The translations under genes and the position numbers were made by a program. 7,837 nucleotides of DNA from Alphaproteobacteria bacterium (lineage in GTDB: Bacteria; Pseudomonadota; Alphaproteobacteria; Sphingomonadales; Sphingomonadaceae): assembly GCA_028869975.1 (NCBI GenBank), contig JAGWQR010000158.1, positions 1 through 7,837 on the forward strand, in the 5' to 3' direction. The notes beneath the pieces were generated by a model. It saw nothing but the letters and a program-made list of their open reading frames with translations. It was not told where the DNA came from and ran no database searches. The stretch's first letter is position 1. Each line of letters begins with the position of its first letter. This document shows, one piece after another, positions 1 to 5,280 of this stretch.

Positions 1-1
1 C

Positions 2-208
2 CGCAGCGCGACGCGCGCCGAGATTGCTGCACAGGGCCATTCGCTCAATCCGGGGCGCTATGTGGGTGTGGTTGAGGGCGCGGCGGACACCGAAGATTTC
101 AAGGAGCGGCTGGAGGCACTGCACGAGGAGCTGGAGCGGCTCAATGGCGAGGCGGCGGCGCTGCAAGCGCAGATCGCCGAGAATGTCGCGGAGCTGCTGG
201 CGGTATGA
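2..208 (+). CDS. hsdM: Type I restriction-modification DNA methyltransferase subunit HsdM, C-terminal end (partial)
   Basis: Only the last 68 codons are in the window; the gene starts upstream. The frame is open from base 2 and ends at TGA 206-208. The visible part contains GHSLNPGRYVG, the hallmark of the HsdM C-terminal region after the N6-adenine methyltransferase core. A Glu/Leu/Ala-rich helical tail follows, with a heptad-like pattern (LEALHEELERLNGEAAAL) that suits the helical segment packing against HsdS. HsdM is the catalytic subunit that transfers methyl groups from S-adenosylmethionine to adenine. The catalytic NPPF motif and the SAM-binding motif lie outside the window, so activity cannot be judged. 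The stop codon overlaps the hsdS start by ATGA, as expected for one operon. Confidence 0.93.
   Translation, partial: RSATRAEIAAQGHSLNPGRYVGVVEGAADTEDFKERLEALHEELERLNGEAAALQAQIAENVAELLAV
205..208 (+). promoter_or_regulatory. ATGA stop/start overlap coupling hsdM to hsdS
   Basis: The bases ATGA hold the hsdS start ATG (205-207) and the hsdM stop TGA (206-208). GGAG at 190-193 lies 11 bases upstream of the ATG, inside the hsdM coding sequence. Such overlaps normally mean translational coupling, which would help keep the M:S ratio constant. This overlap also supports the chosen hsdS start. Confidence 0.85.
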
Positions 209-1494
209 GTTGGTCGATTACCACACTTGGTGACTCAGTTGATTTCAACCCCGTAGTCCGGCTGTCAACTGGCCAGCAATATCCGTTCGTTCCAATGGAA
301 GCTATTCGGCCAGGCGAACGAATTGTCGAGGCCAATCAGACCAGGATGGCCGGAGGGGGTGCTAAGTTCCAAGATGGAGATGTGCTGTTCGCACGAATCA
401 CGCCGTGCTTGGAAAACGGCAAAATCGCACAATTTCGCACTTCTAATTTGCGCCCCGCGTTCGGGTCGACAGAATTTATTGTTTTCAGAGCAAAACTTGA
501 CAAACTGGATCAAAATTTCCTGTATTATTTGACCTTGACACAGAGCGTGCGCGCGCCTGCAGAAAAGAGTATGTCAGGTGCGACAGGTCGCCAGCGTGCA
601 GATATTAACGCGATCCGCCAGATTGAAATCCCCCTCCCGCTCCTTGCGACGCAGCGGCGGATTGCGCAGATTTTGTCGGCCTATGATGATTTGATTGAGA
701 ACAACACGCGGCGCATCGCTATTCTGGAAGAGATGGCCCGCCGCCTGTTTGAAGACTGGTTCATCCACTTCCGCTACCCCGGCGGCGAAGGCCCCGATGC
801 TGGCCTGCCCGAGGGGTGGGCGCTTCGAAAGATTGGCGATCTCCTATCGTTCAGCGGTGGAGGTGACTGGGGTAGCGATGCGCCAACCGAAAACGAGAAC
901 AAAGAAGTGAGAGTCATTCGCGGCACAGATTTCGATGACGGTCGAGTCGGAAGACAGATGCGAGCGCCCGTACGATTCATTACCGCAAGAAGTTTAGCGA
1001 CGAGAAGGGTTATGACCGGCGACATAATTGTCGAGAACTCAATTAATGCAAAATCACGGTCGAGCGGGAAACCCCTTTGGATTTCTGACGGGCTTTTAGG
1101 TCACTTTGATCAAGCAGTTATCGCAGCGAGCTTTTGCAAACTATACCGGCCAATCGACATGACGTTAGGTCCGATTTTATACCTTCACATGAAACGCCAA
1201 TTTGAAAACGACGAAATGCCATATTTTCAAAATGTGGCAGCAAACGGAATCGCAAACTTTCAATCTCAGCGATATTTGTCCGAATCTTCCATTGCTCTGC
1301 CTAGCGACGAAAATCTTCTGTCAAGAATGTCGGAAGTGCTGCGCGCCCTAATTGACACTACACTCTCCGATCAAATTCGCTGCCTCCGCGCCACGCGCGA
1401 TCTACTGCTGCCCAAGCTGATCTCGGGTGAGATCGATGTGAGCACCGCCGCCGCGCCTGAATTGGCCCCCGCACTGGACATCGCCGCCGAATGA
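205..1494 (+). CDS. hsdS: Type I restriction-modification specificity subunit HsdS
   Basis: The 429-residue product has the normal length for HsdS. HsdS recognises a bipartite DNA target and directs both the M2S methyltransferase and the R2M2S restriction complex. The usual two-fold layout is visible: target recognition domain 1 at about residues 1-150; a central conserved helical region at about 152-195, from RIAQILSAYDDLIENNTRR to RRLFEDWFIHFR; target recognition domain 2 beginning at LPEGWALRKIGDL (about 201); and a second conserved coiled coil ending at LLLPKLISGEIDV (about 399-412). The ATG at 205 overlaps the hsdM stop, with GGAG at 190-193 as a plausible ribosome site. Both recognition domains, especially about 850-1370, are visibly richer in A+T than the conserved helices and the flanking genes, as expected if they were exchanged horizontally. 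The target sequence cannot be predicted from this. Confidence 0.95.
   Translation: MSWSITTLGDSVDFNPVVRLSTGQQYPFVPMEAIRPGERIVEANQTRMAGGGAKFQDGDVLFARITPCLENGKIAQFRTSNLRPAFGSTEFIVFRAKLDKLDQNFLYYLTLTQSVRAPAEKSMSGATGRQRADINAIRQIEIPLPLLATQRRIAQILSAYDDLIENNTRRIAILEEMARRLFEDWFIHFRYPGGEGPDAGLPEGWALRKIGDLLSFSGGGDWGSDAPTENENKEVRVIRGTDFDDGRVGRQMRAPVRFITARSLATRRVMTGDIIVENSINAKSRSSGKPLWISDGLLGHFDQAVIAASFCKLYRPIDMTLGPILYLHMKRQFENDEMPYFQNVAANGIANFQSQRYLSESSIALPSDENLLSRMSEVLRALIDTTLSDQIRCLRATRDLLLPKLISGEIDVSTAAAPELAPALDIAAE
1491..1494 (+). promoter_or_regulatory. ATGA stop/start overlap coupling hsdS to hsdR
   Basis: ATG 1491-1493 of hsdR overlaps TGA 1492-1494 of hsdS. No strong Shine-Dalgarno sequence precedes it; the nearest purine patch is the weak GGA around 1476-1478. 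Translation of hsdR is therefore likely to depend on ribosomes finishing hsdS, giving a lower yield of the potentially harmful nuclease subunit. The dependence is inferred from the arrangement. Confidence 0.8.
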
Positions 1495-3866
1495 CCGCGC
1501 CGCCCCCTTCCGGCGCCTGGCCCGCGCGCGGGGACGATCTGCTCCGCAGCTTTGGCGAGGGCGCGTTGGTGGAAGCGCCCGCCGTCGATCTACTGGTGGG
1601 GCTGGGCTGGGTGCATGCTGATCTGTTTGGCGAAGCGCCGGATGATCCGCGCACGGGCCGCGCCTCATTCCGCCAAGCCATGCTGCCCGCGCCCTTGCGC
1701 GCCGCCCTCACCCGCCTCAACCCTGATCTTGACGATGACGCGATCCAGTCCGCGCTCGATGAACTGATGCGCGACCGCAGCGCGATGTCGCCCATCGCCG
1801 CCAATCGCGAGGTGATCGGCCTGCTCAAGGACGGCGTTGAGGTGCGGATGACGGGGGCGGATGGCAAGCTGCAAGCGCATATCGCGCGGATCATCGACTG
1901 GCGCAATGTGCGCGGCAATGACTTTATGCTCGGCCAGCAGGTGTGGTTTGCGGGCGAAATCTACAAGCGCCGCGCTGATCTGATCGGCTTTGTGAATGGC
2001 ATCCCGCTGCTGTTCATCGAGCTGAAGGCCAGCCACCGTAGCCCGCAGGCCGCTTATGACGAGAATCTGCGCGATTATCGCGACACGATCCCGCACATTT
2101 TCTGGGGCAATGGGCTGGTGCTGCTCTCTAACGGGGCGGAGGCGCGCGTGGGTGCGCCCTATGCGCCGTGGCGTCATTTCAAGGAATGGAAGCGGATCGA
2201 CGACGAGGGTGCTTCCGGAGTTGTGAGCCTGGAGACGGTGCTGCGCGCGACCTGCTCGCCCGAGCGGCTGCTCGATTTGGTTGAGAATTTCGTGGTGTTT
2301 GAGGAAACGCGCGACGGGCTGGTGAAGAAGATGGCGCAGAACCACCAATATCTCGGCGTCAACCGCGCGGTGACTGAGGTGACGCGGCTCAAGGCGAATG
2401 GCGGGCGGCTGGGCGTGTTCTGGCACACGCAGGGATCGGGCAAATCGCTCTCGATGGTGACCTTTGCATGCAAGGTGCTGCGGACGCTGCCCGGCTCTTG
2501 GACGTTTGTGATCGTGACCGACCGCACCGAGCTTGATAACCAGATTGCGCAAGTGTTTCAGGCGTGTGGCGCGTTCAACCTGCCGATTGCCGAGGTTCAG
2601 GCGCAGAGCCGCGAGCATCTCAAAACGCTGCTGGTGGGCAATGCGCGTTTCATCTTCACGTTGATCCAGAAGTTTGGCACCGAGATGGGCGAGGTTTTCC
2701 CAGAACTCTCGGCGCGCGATGACATCATCGTGATCACTGACGAGGCGCATCGCAGCCAATACGACGTGCTGGCGAGCAACATGCGCCGCGCCCTCCCCAA
2801 TGCCGCCTTCATCGGCTTCACCGGCACGCCGCTGATGGCCGGTGAGGAGAAAACGCGCGACGTGTTCGGCGATTATATTTCGGTCTATAATTTCTCGCAG
2901 TCGGTGGAAGATGGTGCGACGGTGCCGCTCTATTACGAGAACCGCATTCCCGAATTGCAGCTTACCCAAGGCGATCTGGAGGAGGCCGTGGAAGCGGTCA
3001 TTGCTGATGCCGATCTTGATGAAGACGGCGAGAGGCAACTCGAACGCAAACTCGCGCGGCAATATCACCTCATCACACGCGATGATCGGCTGGAACGGAT
3101 TGCCGAGGATTTGGTCAAGCATTTCGCCGGACGCGGGTATCGTGGAAAAGCGATGTTTATCGCCATCGACAAAGCAACGGCCGTTCGCATGTATAACAAG
3201 GTGCAGGTGCATTGGCAGGCTGAGATTGCCCGTCGTGCGGCGCTGCTCTCTGGCATGAAGGGCGAAGCACGCCAAGCAGCGGAAGCGGAACTGCGCTGGA
3301 TGCACGAGACGGATATGGCCGTCATCGTCAGCCAAGGGCAAAATGAGATTGCCGATATGGCAGCGCGCGGACTCGATATTGCGCCGCATCGCACGCGGAT
3401 GGTGCGCGAGGATTTGGACGAGAGGTTCAAGAAGGCCAATGATCCGCTGAGGCTGGTATTTGTCTGCGCGATGTGGATCACAGGCTTTGACGTGCCGACT
3501 TGCTCAACCGTCTATCTCGATAAGCCAATGAAAAATCATACGCTTATGCAAACCATCGCGCGCGCCAACCGCACGGCGGAAGGCAAGTCAGCCGGTATGA
3601 TCGTCGATTATGTTGGTGTATTCCGTAATTTGCAAAAAGCGCTCGCTATATACGCTCAACCGTCTGCGGATGGCGCAGACCCCATTGAAGACAAGGAAGC
3701 GCTTGTAAAACGGCTAGCTGATGCCGTCGGGCAGGCGATGGATTTTTGTGGGCGACGTGGCATTGACCCACATAAAATTGTTGCCGCCAAGGGCTTTGCG
3801 CGCATATACGGATGTCCGTTCCCATCACAGCATCAACGGCATCAGCTAGTTTGGCTACGCGGATAG
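1491..3866 (+). CDS. hsdR: Type I restriction endonuclease subunit HsdR, C-terminally truncated
   Basis: The 791-residue product carries the HsdR nuclease and SF2 DNA-translocase modules. The PD-(D/E)xK nuclease site is visible as D163 in RADLIGF and E177/K179 in FIELKA. Motor motifs are Walker A TQGSGKS with K318, DEAH at 417-420, FTGTPL at 443-448, ITGFDVP near 663-669 and QTIARANRT at 687-695. Homology-like sequence runs to GFARI (about 768-772). The last 19 residues (YGCPFPSQHQ...) look foreign and end at TAG 3864-3866. Full HsdR proteins are usually about 1,000-1,100 residues and end in a helical domain that docks the subunit onto the methyltransferase; that part is missing and is not found downstream in any frame. 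The ATG overlaps the hsdS stop. Inference: the motor and nuclease folds may persist, but assembly and therefore restriction are probably lost. An assembly artefact is the main alternative. Confidence 0.93.
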   Translation: MTAPPPSGAWPARGDDLLRSFGEGALVEAPAVDLLVGLGWVHADLFGEAPDDPRTGRASFRQAMLPAPLRAALTRLNPDLDDDAIQSALDELMRDRSAMSPIAANREVIGLLKDGVEVRMTGADGKLQAHIARIIDWRNVRGNDFMLGQQVWFAGEIYKRRADLIGFVNGIPLLFIELKASHRSPQAAYDENLRDYRDTIPHIFWGNGLVLLSNGAEARVGAPYAPWRHFKEWKRIDDEGASGVVSLETVLRATCSPERLLDLVENFVVFEETRDGLVKKMAQNHQYLGVNRAVTEVTRLKANGGRLGVFWHTQGSGKSLSMVTFACKVLRTLPGSWTFVIVTDRTELDNQIAQVFQACGAFNLPIAEVQAQSREHLKTLLVGNARFIFTLIQKFGTEMGEVFPELSARDDIIVITDEAHRSQYDVLASNMRRALPNAAFIGFTGTPLMAGEEKTRDVFGDYISVYNFSQSVEDGATVPLYYENRIPELQLTQGDLEEAVEAVIADADLDEDGERQLERKLARQYHLITRDDRLERIAEDLVKHFAGRGYRGKAMFIAIDKATAVRMYNKVQVHWQAEIARRAALLSGMKGEARQAAEAELRWMHETDMAVIVSQGQNEIADMAARGLDIAPHRTRMVREDLDERFKKANDPLRLVFVCAMWITGFDVPTCSTVYLDKPMKNHTLMQTIARANRTAEGKSAGMIVDYVGVFRNLQKALAIYAQPSADGADPIEDKEALVKRLADAVGQAMDFCGRRGIDPHKIVAAKGFARIYGCPFPSQHQRHQLVWLRG
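3807..3856 (+). other. Junction between hsdR and the fic remnant
   Basis: HsdR-like sequence can be followed to about 3806 (GFARI) and Fic-like sequence begins at about 3857 (TRIDYV) in a different frame. The roughly 50 bases between them resemble neither family in any of the three plus-strand frames: YGCPFPSQ in the hsdR frame, MSVPITAS in the fic frame, AYTDVRSH in the third. I read this as the scar of a deletion, possibly with filler or diverged sequence. No transposon ends or target-site duplications were seen around it. Confidence 0.6.
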
Positions 3867-4024
3867 ATTATGTGCAGAATGAACTGTCCGTGTCGCGCCC
3901 CACCGCCACAAAATATCTAGAGGGTCTGGCAGCGGGCGGCCTGCTGAACAAGCAGCGGATCGGGCGCAATGTCTATTATATCAACCAGCGGCTGGTCGCG
4001 CTGTTTGTCGATGGGGCGGCGTGA
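3812..4024 (+). pseudogene. C-terminal winged-helix remnant of a Fic-family protein
   Basis: From codon 16 onward the 70-residue frame reads TRIDYVQNELSVSRPTATKY, then GLLNKQRIGRNVYYIN and LVALFVDG. In my judgement this matches the C-terminal winged-helix segment found after the catalytic domain in many bacterial Fic (AMPylase) proteins, where the usual wording is HPYTRIDFV ... GVSRQTATKYL ... IGRxxYYIN. The catalytic HPFxxGNGR motif and the rest of the Fic domain, some 300 residues in such proteins, are absent; upstream in this frame there is a stop at 3773-3775 and then hsdR. The ATG at 3812 lies inside the end of hsdR, has no clear ribosome site, and its first 15 codons match nothing I know. 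It is best treated as a leftover gene end. A small expressed DNA-binding protein is possible but unsupported. Confidence 0.75.
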
Positions 4025-4203
4025 TGTGAGACCAAACGGCGTCAAAATCCGGAGTTGGGGAAGGGCGGCTCTTGATCCAAAGCGGTCGCTAAGAATTTGG
4101 CGTTGAAAGCACTGTGAGCGCCCGCAATGGGCCGAAGTTATCCTGAGCGCTTTGGGAGGCGACTTGGAACGGGAGTCGTTCAGAAAGCAATGTTCTGTAA
4201 ATC
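4025..4203. other. Intergenic gap between converging gene blocks
   Basis: These 179 bases separate the fic remnant from the 3' end of the sulfotransferase gene. I see no supported gene, no strong inverted repeat followed by a T-run in either direction and no insertion-sequence end. A five-base stem (GAACG 4167-4171 with CGTTC 4177-4181) is too weak to call a terminator. Confidence 0.5.
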
Positions 4204-5022
4204 TCAACCCCGTGCCAGCTTCGTATCCGCTTTTGAGGGCTCGTTGGGATTTTCCCAAAAATAGGGTCCCGAGATTCGCGCAATCAGATCAGGTGGCAAC
4301 GTGAGCGGTGTCGGCTTATGGCTAACTTGCGGGCGCAGGCGGTGTAACCCAGAGACACCCAAATTCGCATCATAGGCCTCTCCGTTAAAGCTGATCGTGT
4401 TGATATCATGATCATAACGCGGCGCCCCGGTAAAGGCATAGATCGCATCCAGAACGCGCTGTGGGTTTGATGTAAGGTTGCGGTAACTCACCAGCATCAG
4501 CCGTGCGCTATGCGGTCCATAAAATGCTTCTTTGAGGCCGTTGAGTGGGCCACCCACCAAGCCGGAGCCGACCATGAGCTGATCGGTGCGGGAATATATG
4601 GTCGAGTCCGGATCATAATTGACGAGTTGCGAGAGCTGCATGGGATTGATGGCGAACACCCGCTCAAAACTCTGGACGATTTCCGCGAGCGGACGCACGA
4701 GACAGACAAATTTGGTCTCGGGAAACAGTTTCAGCAACAGGTTGACCTTTGGCGTCCAATAGCGATTGGTATCAAAGATGACCTTGTCGCACTGATCAGC
4801 ATAATAACTCTCGAACAGTCCGCGCAAAATGCGCTTGCGCTGAGCATTGTCAATGAATGCGTTGAACTCGTTAGCGTTACTCAGCCTATTCATCAGCGCA
4901 TTGACGAGGCTGAAAACCGGACTGCTCATTCCCGCTGCGCAAGCCGAGTTCTGATTGAGCAATGCACCGAGCAGTGTTGATCCGGCGCGCGGTAGGCCGG
5001 TAATGAAAAATATCATTTGCAT
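4204..5022 (-). CDS. PAPS-dependent sulfotransferase family protein
   Basis: The 272-residue product has the marks of the sulfotransferase family, which moves a sulfuryl group from PAPS (3'-phosphoadenosine 5'-phosphosulfate) to a hydroxyl or amine of a sugar, lipid, small molecule or protein. An N-terminal 5'-phosphosulfate-binding loop follows the first strand: MIFFITGLPRAGSTLL at residues 3-18. The 3'-phosphate-binding element is VRPLAEIVQSF at 109-119, with the R110-x7-S118 spacing typical of the family. LMLVSYRNLTSNPQRVL at about 175-191 is the region where many bacterial members read YEDLxxxP. No signal peptide or membrane helix is seen, so it is probably cytosolic. The ATG at 5022 lacks a good Shine-Dalgarno, and a second ATG two codons later is equally possible. 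It lies 48-116 bp downstream of a secreted repeat protein on the same strand, the exact gap depending on the C-terminus used there, so co-transcription is likely. The substrate is unknown. Confidence 0.9.
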   Translation of the reverse strand: MQMIFFITGLPRAGSTLLGALLNQNSACAAGMSSPVFSLVNALMNRLSNANEFNAFIDNAQRKRILRGLFESYYADQCDKVIFDTNRYWTPKVNLLLKLFPETKFVCLVRPLAEIVQSFERVFAINPMQLSQLVNYDPDSTIYSRTDQLMVGSGLVGGPLNGLKEAFYGPHSARLMLVSYRNLTSNPQRVLDAIYAFTGAPRYDHDINTISFNGEAYDANLGVSGLHRLRPQVSHKPTPLTLPPDLIARISGPYFWENPNEPSKADTKLARG

Positions 5023-5070
5023 CGTTATCTACTACTCGTGCTTGTCCGTCGTCAAAACATTTGGGGCGAT

Positions 5071-5280
5071 TCAGTTTGCTTTCGCACCGAATTGAAGCGA
5101 GATTTGAATCTCATGCTGAAGTCTTTTGTCAACACGGCCTAGTGCGCGCAAGTGTTGCCAGCCAAGCCGAGGGAAATGTCTGTCAGACCATTGACGCGTA
5201 GTATCGTCGAAATAGCGCCCGGCAAACAGGGCGTCCATGATGCTGGAGGCATCGGCGCAGGTATCCTTGTCGGCAAAAAG
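5071..5280 (-). other. Probable true C-terminus of the secreted repeat protein in a shifted frame
   Basis: On the minus strand, the frame entered at the T5 tract stays open for 69 codons and stops at TGA 5073-5071. It reads LFADKDTCADASSIMDALF, GRYFDDTTRQWSDRHFPRLG, WQHLRALGRVDKRLQHEI and QISLQFGAKAN. This mixes charged, aromatic and aliphatic residues like a folded domain. The nominal frame instead gives LPTRIPAPMPPASWTPCLPG and stops at 5139. By hand count of the first 24 codons after the tract, third-position G+C is 19/24 in this frame against 14/24 in the nominal one. One additional T in the tract would join the frames as NDFFADKDT. I do not recognise the domain. Confidence 0.65.

Noticed and set aside
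24..233. Small plus-strand frame of 69 codons in the first 233 bases
   Set aside because: It is Arg/Trp-rich and overlaps the HsdM C-terminus, whose frame carries the diagnostic GHSLNPGRYVG motif.
1358..1918. 186-codon minus-strand frame across the hsdS/hsdR boundary
   Set aside because: Its product is Arg/Ser-rich and of low complexity, and it lies opposite two genes with clear family motifs.
1665..3389. 574-codon open frame on the minus strand opposite hsdR
   Set aside because: It is the mirror of a GC-rich gene with strong codon bias. The product is His/Arg/Leu-rich without recognisable motifs, while the plus strand has all HsdR motifs.
4167..4181. Possible terminator hairpin GAACG-GGAGT-CGTTC between the convergent blocks
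   Set aside because: The stem is only five base pairs and no T-run follows on either strand.
4510..4980. 156-codon plus-strand frame opposite the sulfotransferase
   Set aside because: The minus strand encodes a sulfotransferase with both PAPS-binding elements at the right spacing, and the plus-strand product shows no motif.
5275..5279. Phase-variable or programmed frameshift at the A5 tract
   Set aside because: Five bases is short for slippage-driven phase variation, and no slippery heptamer with a stimulatory structure is evident; a mutation or sequencing error is simpler.
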